64,000 bases of DNA, from contig JAEWUO010000003.1 in the NCBI GenBank assembly GCA_023459335.1, positions 1 to 64,000 of the forward strand, written 5' to 3'. The position numbers were made by a program, and so were the translations under genes. The DNA comes from Bacillota bacterium. GTDB lineage: Bacteria > Bacillota > Clostridia > Christensenellales > CAG-138. Of the stretch, positions 8,450 through 16,043 are shown one piece after another (positions within the stretch are counted from its first letter, which is position 1; every line of letters starts with the position of its first letter). The notes under the pieces are model-generated. The model was not told where the DNA came from and searched no databases. It saw only the letters and a list, made by a program, of their open reading frames with translations.

Positions 8450-9724
8450 ATGCAAACGGAATTGATATTACTCGTCGTTGCTCTCGGCATGTTCGCCCTG
8501 ATGGCGATCCTGCTTGCGTTCGTGCTCCGCAGACAGCGTTCGCAGTACGACGACATGAAAGACGATTTAAACCGCACGCTTTCGGAAATCCGCCGCGAGC
8601 TGAACGACGGCGTGCAGTCCTCGGTTTCTCATCTCGGGCGCATGATTCTCGATCAGCAGCGAAATTCCGATGCGCAGAGCGAGACGCGGTTTAAAACATT
8701 CGAGGTCACAAACGAACAAAAACTGGAAGCCATCCGCCAGACCGTCGAACGCCGGCTTGTCCTGATACAGAACGATAACGCGCAGAAGCTCGACGAGATG
8801 CGCAAGATCGTGGACGAAAAGCTCCAGCAGACGCTGGAGACGAAGGTCGCTCAGTCGTTTCAGCTCGTTAACGAACGCCTCGAGCAGGTCTACAAAGGTC
8901 TCGGCGAGATGCAGACGCTCGCTAACGGGGTCGGCGATCTGAAAAAGGTGCTCAGTAACGTCAAGACGCGCGGAATCCTCGGCGAGATACAGCTCGGCGC
9001 AATCCTTGAGGAGATCCTCGCGCCCGAACAGTATGAAACCAACGCCGTCACCAAAAGCGGCAGCAGCGAGCGTGTGGAATACGCCGTCAAACTGCCGACC
9101 GACGAGGGCATGCCCGTATTTCTGCCCATCGACAGCAAATTTCCAGCAGACCTGTACTCCAATCTGCAGGACGCCTACGAATCCGGCTCGCCGGAAGCGG
9201 TCGCCGCCGCAATCGCCCAGCTCACGCAGAGGATTAAACAGGAAGCAGCGAAAATTCGCGACAAGTACCTCGATCCGCCAAACACGACGGATTTTGCGAT
9301 TATGTTTCTGCCGTTCGAAGGCCTTTACGCGGAGGTGGTCAACCGCGGGCTTGTCGAAGAATTACAGCGCACCTACCGCGTCAATATCGCGGGGCCTTCC
9401 ACGATGGCGGCGTTGCTCAACAGCCTTCAGATGGGATTCCGCACATTCGCGATCCAGAAGCGCAGCAGCGAGGTCTGGCGCGTGCTCGGCGCGGTCAAGA
9501 CGGAGTTTCAAAAGTTCTCCAAAGTGCTCGCCAGCTCCCGCAACCGCCTCAGACAGGTGGACGACGATCTGGAGCAGCTCATCGGCACGCGCACCCGCGC
9601 CATCGCGCGAAACCTGCGCGCCGTGGAGCAACTGGATGATAAGAGTACGACTCTCGTCATCGGCGCGCTTTCGGAAGCGCAGCCGGATGACGGCGAACCG
9701 GAAGACGGCGAGACAGAAGAATAA
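8450..9724 (+). CDS. rmuC: DNA recombination protein RmuC
   Basis: 424-residue RmuC-family protein, thought to limit recombination at inverted repeats; it contains a nuclease-like core. Residues 1-25 form one N-terminal membrane helix, 30-160 a long coiled coil with regular Gln/Glu heptads, and 165-390 the conserved domain, with signatures RGILGEIQLGAILEEIL, LPIDSKFP, TDFAIMFLPFEGLYAEV and IAGPSTMAALLNSLQMG. A short acidic tail ends the protein. The ATG at 8450 has AAGGAG 7 bases upstream, and the frame upstream of it is not used. Confidence 0.93.
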   Translation: MQTELILLVVALGMFALMAILLAFVLRRQRSQYDDMKDDLNRTLSEIRRELNDGVQSSVSHLGRMILDQQRNSDAQSETRFKTFEVTNEQKLEAIRQTVERRLVLIQNDNAQKLDEMRKIVDEKLQQTLETKVAQSFQLVNERLEQVYKGLGEMQTLANGVGDLKKVLSNVKTRGILGEIQLGAILEEILAPEQYETNAVTKSGSSERVEYAVKLPTDEGMPVFLPIDSKFPADLYSNLQDAYESGSPEAVAAAIAQLTQRIKQEAAKIRDKYLDPPNTTDFAIMFLPFEGLYAEVVNRGLVEELQRTYRVNIAGPSTMAALLNSLQMGFRTFAIQKRSSEVWRVLGAVKTEFQKFSKVLASSRNRLRQVDDDLEQLIGTRTRAIARNLRAVEQLDDKSTTLVIGALSEAQPDDGEPEDGETEE

Positions 9725-9740
9725 CCAGCGCAATATACAA

Positions 9741-9765
9741 ACGGAGCCGCAGCTGCGGCTCCGTT
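9741..9765. terminator. Bidirectional terminator between rmuC and the MBL gene
   Basis: Perfect ACGGAGCCGC / GCGGCTCCGT hairpin flanked by A- and T-rich tracts, TTTTGTTT on the plus strand. It serves the convergent genes on both sides. Confidence 0.8.
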
Positions 9766-9769
9766 TTGT

Positions 9770-10600
9770 TTACGATACTATTTTGATTACCGTCCCCGCG
9801 TGCATCGGCCGCAGCCGTTCGCCAAGCCGTTCCTTCAGTATTTCAAACGGTTTTTCGCCTGTGCAGTGACCCGTATAAAACACAGCGCCGGAAGCGGCGA
9901 GCGCCTCTCCGACCGCGCGGATCAGTCCCTCCGGTTCGGCGGAGTGGTTCACGGGGTTTTCCAGGTGAAGCCCGCCAATAACCGCGTCCGGCATTCTCCC
10001 GAGAATCGTCTCCGCGCGATTCAGGATATTGACGATTCCGCTGTGCGCGCACCCGGCAAACAGCACGGCGATCCCGCCTTCGCGCAGGAGAAGGTTCTGT
10101 TCGTGTTCGAACGTATCCGGAACGGGTTTTTCGTTCTCGAGCTTAAGGATATCCGCGTTGCAGCCGGAAAACAACGCCCGCTCCCGAACACCGGAAAACA
10201 GGATCGCTCCGTCCCCGACATCTTCCCGTTCGCCTGTCAGATGAATCCGGCCGCTTTCGAGCAGTTTTAGATCGAGCCCGATGTCCGCAAGTTCCCCGTT
10301 TAGGCGGTGAGAAAGGTGCGTGCTGAACGCTCCGTTGCGGATATAGACCGGCGCGCGTCCGTTGACCTCCAGAAACGCGTTCAGCCCACCGCCGTGGTCG
10401 TAATGCCCGTGCGAAATCACGGCAAAATCAACCGCTTCGACCGCGCAGCCTAAGATCCTTGCGTTGCTCAGAAACAGGCCGGTCTTTCCCGTGTCGAACA
10501 GAATCGAACCTCCTCCGTACTCGATGAACAGGCTCAATCCGTGCTCCGCGCCGAGCGAATCCAGTTCGGAGCAGTTTTCCACCAGCGTTGTAACGCGCAT
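9770..10600 (-). CDS. Metallo-beta-lactamase-fold hydrolase
   Basis: 276-residue MBL-fold enzyme of the subgroup related to dihydropterin-ribofuranosyl-aminobenzene phosphate synthase. The metal-binding motif HGHYDHGGG is at 64-72, with additional ligands likely in FAGCAHSG, GGLHL and TGHCTG. Members hydrolyse or rearrange phosphate-linked pterin-type or other small substrates; the substrate here is unknown. The ATG at 10598-10600 was chosen because the 14-codon extension upstream begins within a terminator hairpin. The AGGACG site is weak. It lies downstream of the DUF134 gene but behind that gene's terminator. Confidence 0.8.
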   Translation of the reverse strand: MRVTTLVENCSELDSLGAEHGLSLFIEYGGGSILFDTGKTGLFLSNARILGCAVEAVDFAVISHGHYDHGGGLNAFLEVNGRAPVYIRNGAFSTHLSHRLNGELADIGLDLKLLESGRIHLTGEREDVGDGAILFSGVRERALFSGCNADILKLENEKPVPDTFEHEQNLLLREGGIAVLFAGCAHSGIVNILNRAETILGRMPDAVIGGLHLENPVNHSAEPEGLIRAVGEALAASGAVFYTGHCTGEKPFEILKERLGERLRPMHAGTVIKIVS

Positions 10601-10624
10601 TTCGTTTATCGTCCTTTGTTTCAG

Positions 10625-10661
10625 AAAACGCCTGACGCCCAAAATCGACGTCAGACGTTGT
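10625..10661 (-). terminator. Terminator after the DUF134 gene
   Basis: Minus-strand ACGTCTGACG / CGTCAGGCGT hairpin (one mismatch) followed by TTTTC. Confidence 0.65.
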
Positions 10662-10672
10662 TTTCCATTCCG

Positions 10673-11026
10673 TTATTGGTTCCCATATCCGCAGCGCCTT
10701 CGGCAGCCGCCGCAGTTGCAGTCCGCTTTCTCTTCGCCGCATATTTCATAATCTCCGCCGCGGATAACGAGCGGCTTTGCGTTGACGAGCGCATCCGCGA
10801 GTTTTTTCCTCGCGTCGTTATAGATGCCCTGAGCGGTCGTGCGGGCCACGTTCATCTGCGCGGCGCACTCTTCCTGCGTCAGCCCGATCAGGTCGATCAG
10901 ACGGATGGTCTCGTATTCGTCGACGGTCATCACGATGCTTTCGCCGGAGCTGCGCGCGCCGACCGGGCCGAACCCCTCGCTGCCGGGCATGCTGCAAACG
11001 CGTCTGCACTTTCTTGGTCTAGGCAT
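10673..11026 (-). CDS. DUF134-family DNA-binding protein
   Basis: 117-residue protein with the DUF134 opening MPRPRKCRRVC and a sigma-70 region 4-like helix-turn-helix (about 35-85: EYETIRLIDLIGLTQEECAAQMNVARTTAQGIYNDARKKL in outline). A Cys-rich tail (DCNCGGCRRRCGYG) may bind metal. Family members are often found beside NifX/NafY-like, DUF5320 and Mrp-like genes of metal-cofactor metabolism in anaerobes; here the neighbour is a Cys/His-rich peptide. A likely role is a metal- or redox-responsive regulator of that neighbourhood. The ATG at 11024-11026 has GAGGGAAA 6 bases upstream. Confidence 0.85.
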   Translation of the reverse strand: MPRPRKCRRVCSMPGSEGFGPVGARSSGESIVMTVDEYETIRLIDLIGLTQEECAAQMNVARTTAQGIYNDARKKLADALVNAKPLVIRGGDYEICGEEKADCNCGGCRRRCGYGNQ

Positions 11027-11103
11027 CCGGTTTCCCTCGCTGTTATGTTGTTTTGCCTGCACTCGCTTTGTTTCCTTCGCGAACGCTGCCAAAACTTGTT
11101 CAC

Positions 11104-11132
11104 AGTCTACTCCAGCTTTCCCGCCGCGTCAA
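11104..11132 (-). promoter_or_regulatory. Promoter of the DUF134 gene
   Basis: Minus-strand TTGACG, 17 bp, TAGACT. Confidence 0.6.
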
Positions 11133-11161
11133 TCCGCATTTGCGCAGGCTGAATGAACGCG

Positions 11162-11359
11162 TCAGTCTTTTTTATCTTTGCAGCAGCCGCGCCCGCTGCC
11201 GTGGTGTCCGCCGTTATGCTGACATCCTTCTCCTTTTTTCTCGCAATGCTCCTCCGCTCCGCGGCGGTGGCGATGCTCGTCCCCGCAGCCGCAGGGTCCG
11301 CGATGTTCTTTATTTTTGCAGCAGTCCCCGCTGGGGCCTGTTCCGTCGTGATTCGGCAT
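11162..11359 (-). CDS. Small Cys/His-rich putative metal-binding peptide (DUF5320-like start)
   Basis: 65-residue, highly charged peptide containing eight cysteines (13, 14, 23, 25, 39, 46, 59, 60) and eight histidines, in patterns such as CGCGDEHRH and HNGGHHGSGRGCC. The opening MPNHDGTGPSG resembles the MPxxDGTGPxG start of DUF5320 proteins, which sit beside DUF134 and dinitrogenase-cofactor-like genes in anaerobes. That family link is an inference from the first 11 residues only. A metal-buffering or metallochaperone role is likely. The start at 11359 is fixed by an ideal AGGAGG 8 bases upstream; an upstream in-frame start is ignored. Confidence 0.7.
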   Translation of the reverse strand: MPNHDGTGPSGDCCKNKEHRGPCGCGDEHRHRRGAEEHCEKKGEGCQHNGGHHGSGRGCCKDKKD

Positions 11360-11381
11360 AGATTGTTCCTCCTTTGTTTTT

Positions 11382-11427
11382 GACATATGTCGTTTATTAT
11401 ATTAATCGAGTTTGCGGCATATGTCAA
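11382..11427 (-). promoter_or_regulatory. Promoter with two palindromic operators
   Basis: Minus-strand TTGACA (11422-11427), 17 bp, TAATAT (11399-11404). The perfect palindrome GACATATGTC lies at 11382-11391 just downstream of the -10, and a second copy, GGCATATGTC, at 11416-11425 overlaps the -35. The arrangement suggests repression by a protein binding both sites. Confidence 0.7.
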
Positions 11428-11436
11428 TATCTTTTG

Positions 11437-11463
11437 CAAAAAAACCCGGCGTTTCCGCCGGAT
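11437..11463 (-). terminator. Terminator after the TfoX-C gene
   Basis: Minus-strand CCGGCG-GAAA-CGCCGG hairpin followed by seven T; ends the Nudix-GNAT-GNAT-TfoX operon. Confidence 0.85.
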
Positions 11464-11482
11464 GATCTTAGTGTATCGATTT

Positions 11483-11740
11483 TCAGGATTTGTTGGACGC
11501 ATAGAATTCTTTCAGCGTACGCTTCGTGCTCTCATCCAAATAGTGCCAGCGAACGCCGCGAATCGCCCCCTCCAGCGCGCAGAGGCGCATGTAGCAAGCG
11601 GAAGGATCGATCGCCGCGATGCGCAGCCACGCTTCGCGGCTGCCCGTTTGCTTCAGCGCGGCAATGGTCGGAATCCCGACCTCGATCAGCTGCGCTTCCA
11701 GCTTATCCGCAATATTCGGAAGTGTTTTCAATTCACCCAT
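11483..11740 (-). CDS. TfoX/Sxy C-terminal-domain protein
   Basis: 85-residue stand-alone TfoX C-terminal domain, a helix-hairpin-helix-like unit. Visible signatures are LPNIADKLEAQLIEVGI, IAAIDPSACYMRLCALEGAI and GVRWHYLDE. In proteobacteria TfoX/Sxy promotes competence gene expression, but single C-domain proteins are common in Firmicutes and have no proven role. It is the last gene of an operon with two acetyltransferases; the upstream stop overlaps its ribosome binding region (AAAGGA, ATG at 11738-11740). Confidence 0.85.
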   Translation of the reverse strand: MGELKTLPNIADKLEAQLIEVGIPTIAALKQTGSREAWLRIAAIDPSACYMRLCALEGAIRGVRWHYLDESTKRTLKEFYASNKS

Positions 11741-11745
11741 GCGAT

Positions 11746-12297
11746 TCATCCTTTCCGGTTCAGGTCGATCCAGTAACGCTCCAGAGAAACACCGTCATCC
11801 GCGTAAACCACCGTTTTTTCATATTCGCCTCCGCAGGAGAGAATGGTTCTGCGGCTCGCTTCGTTTTCCACCAGGCAGGTGACAAGCACGCGGTCCAGCC
11901 CGAACGCTTTGCATACCGACAAGCAGTCCGCAAGCATACGTTTCGCGTACCCTTTTCTCCGTTCATTCGGATGTACGCTGTAGCCGATATGCCCGCCGTA
12001 ATCCCGGAGGAAGTCGTTGAACTCGTGCCGGAATTGGATCATGCCGACGATCGCGCGGTCGCTTTCCCGCAGCAGTACGAACTGTTCGGAAGGCACCCAG
12101 TTTACCGGTGCGCTTTCCCTGTGTTCCGTATCACGGTTGAATTTCAGCCAATCTTGCGGGTCCTCCATCCGCCGGAGCGGGCCCGTGCCATCCAGGCTGT
12201 CCCCTGCCGCAAGAAACGCCGACCTGTAGGACGCGATCTGCTCCAGCATGGTTTCGTCCGGCTTGACCAGTATGCAGCTTTCTTTTTGATCGTTCAC
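11746..12297 (-). CDS. GNAT-family N-acetyltransferase, copy 2 of a tandem pair
   Basis: 183-residue acetyltransferase with the acetyl-CoA loop in NERRKGYAKRMLA and the final GNAT beta-strands in VLVTCLVENEASRRTI. It is a clear paralogue of the gene immediately upstream: the segment EFNDFLRDYGGHIGYSVHPN and most of the C-terminal half match nearly residue for residue, and long DNA stretches are almost identical. The substrate is unknown. The frame is open upstream into the neighbour, but GTG at 12295-12297 aligns with the paralogue start and is preceded by GGGGGATAAGG. Confidence 0.85.
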   Translation of the reverse strand: MNDQKESCILVKPDETMLEQIASYRSAFLAAGDSLDGTGPLRRMEDPQDWLKFNRDTEHRESAPVNWVPSEQFVLLRESDRAIVGMIQFRHEFNDFLRDYGGHIGYSVHPNERRKGYAKRMLADCLSVCKAFGLDRVLVTCLVENEASRRTILSCGGEYEKTVVYADDGVSLERYWIDLNRKG

Positions 12298-12350
12298 CCT
12301 TATCCCCCGGTAAAAATCATAATCGGTCTTACTTTCGGATAATGCCGCGC

Positions 12351-12893
12351 TTACGCGCATGGAATCCAGTAGCGCTCCAGCGTCGCATCGTCCCGCTCGC
12401 AGTAAACGGTGCTCTCGTAGACCCCGCCGCAGGATAGGATCGTCTTTCTGCTCGCCTCGTTTTCCACGCGGCAGGTGACGAGCACGCGGTCCAGCCCGAA
12501 CGCTTTGCATACCGGCAAGCAATCCGCAAGCATACGTTTCGCGTAACCCTTTCCGCGCTCCTGCGGATGCACACTGTAACCGATATTGCCGCCGTACTCG
12601 CGCAGAAAATCGTTGAATTCATGCCGGAAGGAGATCATTCCGACAATCTTTTGATCTGATTTCCGCAGACAGACGAACTGGTCCGACGGCACCCTCCCCG
12701 CGGGTACGGTCTCACGCCGTTCCGAAATCCGGTTGTGATTCAGCCATTGCACAGGGTCGTCGATCTCATTCAGCAGGCCCGCGCCGTAAATCTTTTCCCC
12801 GGCGGCCAGAAACGCCGCTCGATATGCGGCAATCTGCTCCAGAAGTGTTTCATCGGGCTTTAAAAACACGCAATCGTCGATCCGTTCAGCCAT
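12351..12893 (-). CDS. GNAT-family N-acetyltransferase, copy 1 of a tandem pair
   Basis: 180-residue acetyltransferase starting MAERIDDCVFLKPDETLLEQ, with the CoA-binding motif QERGKGYAKRMLA (Q/RxxGxG/A pattern) and VLVTCRVENEASRKTI. It resembles GNATs annotated as tagatose 1,6-bisphosphate aldolase-linked or generic acetyltransferases; I cannot name the substrate. It overlaps the end of the Nudix gene by 8 bases, so translation is likely coupled. The following gene is its tandem duplicate. Confidence 0.85.
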   Translation of the reverse strand: MAERIDDCVFLKPDETLLEQIAAYRAAFLAAGEKIYGAGLLNEIDDPVQWLNHNRISERRETVPAGRVPSDQFVCLRKSDQKIVGMISFRHEFNDFLREYGGNIGYSVHPQERGKGYAKRMLADCLPVCKAFGLDRVLVTCRVENEASRKTILSCGGVYESTVYCERDDATLERYWIPCA

Positions 12894-13404
12894 GGTTATA
12901 CCTCAGATAACTGGTTCCCAGAAACATCTGGCATTCGCCGCCGGTGAGTTCTGGAAAATGCGCGCGCACCTGCACCGGCAGGAGATTGATGTCCGGAACG
13001 TCGTTAACCGGTATCCACTCAACCGCCACCTGCGACTCGTCCGTTTCGGTCGGCGCGATTCGTTCGGTCGAAGCAAGGCGGCAGAGAAAGATATGCAGCA
13101 TCTTATGCGCGTACTGCGGATATGTTTTTCGGATAAACGGGTCGAGACAGATCTCCTCCATCAGCGCGGCGAAGCGAACCGGCTCGACGGAATAACCCGT
13201 CTCCTCCAGGCATTCGCGCTTGCAAGCGTCTTCCAGCGCCTCATACTGTTCCTGTCCGCCGCCGGGCAGGGAATAATATGTTCCGTTGTTCTCGTCGCGG
13301 CAGCGGTTGAGAAGCACCTTCCCCTCGTGAAGGATAACCGCCTTTGCCGTGCTGCGCACTCCGTAAGTTTTTTGTTCCATTTGATCCGGATTGTCCTTTA
13401 TCAT
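12886..13404 (-). CDS. Nudix hydrolase
   Basis: 172-residue Nudix enzyme. The full Nudix box is present (about 48-70): GGQEQYE, then CKRECLEETGY, fitting Gx5Ex7REUxEExGU. Nudix proteins hydrolyse nucleoside diphosphates linked to another moiety; the specificity is not evident. First gene of the operon with two GNATs and TfoX-C. Two starts are possible: ATG 13404 with a very short leader after the -10 TATAAT at 13422-13427, or ATG 13380 with AAAGGA upstream at a rather long spacing. Confidence 0.88.
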   Translation of the reverse strand: MIKDNPDQMEQKTYGVRSTAKAVILHEGKVLLNRCRDENNGTYYSLPGGGQEQYEALEDACKRECLEETGYSVEPVRFAALMEEICLDPFIRKTYPQYAHKMLHIFLCRLASTERIAPTETDESQVAVEWIPVNDVPDINLLPVQVRAHFPELTGGECQMFLGTSYLRYNHG

Positions 13405-13438
13405 TTTCTGCGTTATTTTTTATTATACTCAAACAGGG

Positions 13439-13471
13439 ACAAAAAAGAACCCTTTAACAGGTTCTTTTTGT
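13439..13471 (-). terminator. Terminator after the ABC permease gene
   Basis: AAAAAGAACC / GGTTCTTTTT inverted repeat with an 8-9 base loop and T-rich flanks. Confidence 0.8.
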
Positions 13472-13481
13472 AATCTCTTGT

Positions 13482-14528
13482 TTATAATTTTCTGTATCGT
13501 TTCAGCACCAGTATGTTCAGCACGAAGAATAACAGTGTAAAGCCCAGCATGATCAAGAGATCCGGCAAAACGTCCACGAAACCCGCCCCGCGCAGCATGA
13601 CGTTTCGCAGGGCCTCCGCTCCGTACGTCAGAGGAAAGATTTTCGCAAGATACTGCAAAAAAAGCGGCGTTTCGCGCAGATTCAGAAGCCCGCAGAACAT
13701 CATCTGTGGAATGATGACGATCGGGATAAACTGGAACAGCTGAAATTCATTTCTCGCAAACGCCGAAAACAAGGTCCCCATGGCGAGCGATGCGCCCGCA
13801 ATCGTGAGATTGATCAGCAGCACCAGCGAGAAATCGGTTCCCGTATGGATTTTCAGCGCATAGACGAGGAACGACTGGATCACTACGGTCTGCATCGCGG
13901 CGAACAGGCCGAACCCGAGAAAGTACCCCGCGACCAGATGTCCGCGCCGCAGCGAGGAAACCAAAATCCGATCCAGCGTACCGCTGATGCGCTCGCGTAA
14001 AAACGCGATGCCCGCGAGCAGAAACACCAGAAAAAAGATGATGAATCCCATCATGCTCGGCGCAAGAAAATCGAACTGATCGTAATCCGCGGAGCCGTAA
14101 TACTGCTCGATGTCCGGCATTTTCGTCAGTCCGGCCGCCTGCGAGGCAAACTGCGGCGGCAGAGCGGCGAGGTTCTTCTCCTGCGCATACTGCGCGAACG
14201 CGCGTTTCGCCAGCGCGGAGAGCGAAGGATCGGATCCTTCCACGACATATGTGCCGCCGTCGATATAGCCGTCGCTCTCTCCGCTCCTGAGCCGGTCGAC
14301 CGCCTTTGTTTTAGTGTCCAGCAGCGTAACGTCCGCGATCTCGGCCATCGCCTCGGAAGGTGTATAATCTTCGCCGACGATATCGATTTTCGCCTTCGTC
14401 ACGCCGTTTCCAAGCAGCAGGTACAGCAGCGTCATGATCAGCATCGGAGCGATCAGCATGACGACCAGCGTGCGCTTATCGCCCGCAATCTGCCGGATCA
14501 AACGCCCTGCGATGACGAATATCTTCAT
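13482..14528 (-). CDS. ABC-2-type transporter permease
   Basis: 348-residue permease with one N-terminal membrane helix (about 20-40), an extracytoplasmic domain (about 45-155), and five C-terminal helices (from about 160), including FLRERISGTLDRILVSSLRRG, the ABC-2 cytoplasmic coupling segment. It starts within the last codons of the ATPase gene (4-base ATGA overlap), so the two form one exporter. Family members export drugs, peptides or sodium; control by the adjacent TetR regulator favours a drug or toxic-compound exporter. Confidence 0.88.
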   Translation of the reverse strand: MKIFVIAGRLIRQIAGDKRTLVVMLIAPMLIMTLLYLLLGNGVTKAKIDIVGEDYTPSEAMAEIADVTLLDTKTKAVDRLRSGESDGYIDGGTYVVEGSDPSLSALAKRAFAQYAQEKNLAALPPQFASQAAGLTKMPDIEQYYGSADYDQFDFLAPSMMGFIIFFLVFLLAGIAFLRERISGTLDRILVSSLRRGHLVAGYFLGFGLFAAMQTVVIQSFLVYALKIHTGTDFSLVLLINLTIAGASLAMGTLFSAFARNEFQLFQFIPIVIIPQMMFCGLLNLRETPLFLQYLAKIFPLTYGAEALRNVMLRGAGFVDVLPDLLIMLGFTLLFFVLNILVLKRYRKL

Positions 14529-15262
14529 GCAGCGCCGCCTTCTTTCGCGCTGCGTCTGGCCGATTCGATAAACGTTGCCTCCAGCGTACCCTGATTCGTT
14601 CTGCTCTTGAGTTCCCGCGGCGAGCCGTTTTCAATGATCGATCCCCCGCGGATCAGGACGAGACGGTCGCACTTTTCCGCTTCGTCCATCACGTGCGTGG
14701 TTACGATAATCGCGCGGCCCAGTTCCTTGAGCCGCCGGAACTCCGCCCAGAACAGTTCCCGCAGCAGCGGATCGATCCCTACGGTGGGTTCGTCCAGTAC
14801 AAGGATCTGCGGATCTCCGATCAGCGCCGCCGTCAGGGAAAGCCGCCGCTTCATCCCGCCGGAATAATGGACGACTTTTTTGTTTTCATCCCGTTCGAGT
14901 TCGACGAGCCGCATGAGCGCGTGCGCCTGCTCCGCCGCCGCGCGCTTTTTCATTCCCTTAAGACACGCGTAAAAGATAAGATTCTGAATGCCGGTCAAGT
15001 CTTCATATAACGCGTCCTGCTGGGCCATATAGCCGATCCGGTCCATCATACGCAGATTCGGCATCGGTGTGCCGTCGATCGAAATCGAGCCGCCGTCAAG
15101 CGCGAGCGTACCCAGCAGGCAGCGCACCAGCGTCGTCTTTCCCGCGCCGGACGGACCGAGTAAGCCTAAGATTTCCCCTGTCTGCAGGGTCAGGTCCACA
15201 CTGCGCAGCACTTCTTCTTTGCCGAATCGTTTGTCCACATCGTTTGCCGTTATGATTTGCAT
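14525..15262 (-). CDS. ABC transporter ATP-binding protein
   Basis: 245-residue ATPase of the DrrA/CcmA type. Walker A GPSGAGKTT, Q-loop (GYMAQQDALY), signature YSGGMKRR, Walker B ILVLDEPTVGIDP and the switch histidine in VTTHVMDEAE are all present, so it should be active. The start MQIITANDVDKRFG at 15262 overlaps the TetR stop by 13 bases; GGAGGG lies 12 bases upstream. Energises the permease encoded next. Confidence 0.92.
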   Translation of the reverse strand: MQIITANDVDKRFGKEEVLRSVDLTLQTGEILGLLGPSGAGKTTLVRCLLGTLALDGGSISIDGTPMPNLRMMDRIGYMAQQDALYEDLTGIQNLIFYACLKGMKKRAAAEQAHALMRLVELERDENKKVVHYSGGMKRRLSLTAALIGDPQILVLDEPTVGIDPLLRELFWAEFRRLKELGRAIIVTTHVMDEAEKCDRLVLIRGGSIIENGSPRELKSRTNQGTLEATFIESARRSAKEGGAA

Positions 15263-15900
15263 GTGCCGTTCCATCCCTCCATTGTGCATGTTAAAAACCG
15301 TTCGACGTCTTTCTGTACGTTCGCGTGTTCGCCGCCGCCGAACATCGTATACGTTAAAACGAATCCCATCAGTTCGAGCATGACGGTATGCGGATCCAGC
15401 GTCTCGCTCATCTCCCCGCGCGATTTTCCGTACGCGACTACGCGCGAAACATACTGCTCGATCATCGGCAGTATGCCGGATTGCAATTGTTTTAGAAGAG
15501 GCGCGCGGTGGATCAGTTCCGGCAGCACGGATTTGATGAACCGCCCGTTGTCGCGGATCATCTGAATCCTGTCGGTCAGAATTGCATTCAGGATCTCCCT
15601 TGCCGGCGCATCGGCGTATTCCTCCAGGATAATATCGATCGGTTTGCCGATCTTCGGCGTCAGTACGCGGATTAAAAGCGGAACCATGCGCTCCAGAATT
15701 GCGTTTTTATTGGGGAAATAGCGGAATATCGTTCCTTCCGCGATCCCTGCGCGTTCCGCGATTTCCTTTGTCCGCGTCGCCTCAAACCCTTTTTCGGAAA
15801 AGGCGTTAATCGCCGCGTTGATGATGCGAACCTCTTTATCCGGCGACGTTTGGGTATAATCCTTCAGGAACTCTTGTATGTCGTAGTTGTTTTCTTTCAA
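15250..15900 (-). CDS. TetR-family transcriptional repressor
   Basis: 216-residue regulator. The N-terminal TetR helix-turn-helix (about 20-65) reads INAAINAFSEKGFEATRTKEI, then AGIAEGTIFRYFPNK. The C-terminal domain is a ligand-binding and dimerisation bundle. It is first in the operon with the ABC exporter and has a palindromic operator on its own promoter, so autoregulation and ligand-induced export is the expected circuit. TTG at 15898-15900 is the likely start, with GGAAGG 9 bases upstream; a GTG further up lies inside the operator and cannot be the start. Confidence 0.88.
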   Translation of the reverse strand: MKENNYDIQEFLKDYTQTSPDKEVRIINAAINAFSEKGFEATRTKEIAERAGIAEGTIFRYFPNKNAILERMVPLLIRVLTPKIGKPIDIILEEYADAPAREILNAILTDRIQMIRDNGRFIKSVLPELIHRAPLLKQLQSGILPMIEQYVSRVVAYGKSRGEMSETLDPHTVMLELMGFVLTYTMFGGGEHANVQKDVERFLTCTMEGWNGTCKS

Positions 15901-15924
15901 TCTTATCGCCCTTCCGGTTAAAAA

Positions 15925-15969
15925 TGAGTGACCACTCACTTATTATAGTGTTTTTCATTCTTCTGTCAA
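15925..15969 (-). promoter_or_regulatory. TetR-exporter promoter with operator
   Basis: Minus-strand TTGACA (15964-15969), 16 bp, TATAAT (15942-15947). The inverted repeat TGAGTG-AC-CACTCA at 15925-15938 lies 3 bases past the -10, at the transcription start, as expected for a TetR operator that blocks its own operon. Confidence 0.85.
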
Positions 15970-15971
15970 AT

Positions 15972-15999
15972 AAAAAAAGAGGCGGAAGCCTCTTTTCGC
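15972..15999 (-). terminator. Terminator after the GT-C-like membrane protein
   Basis: AAAAGAGGC-GGAA-GCCTCTTTT hairpin with T-rich flank, directly upstream of the TetR promoter -35. Confidence 0.8.
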
Positions 16000-16043
16000 A
16001 ATATGGTATCGCCCCTATGCCCCGATTCGATCCGGCTTGCGCG

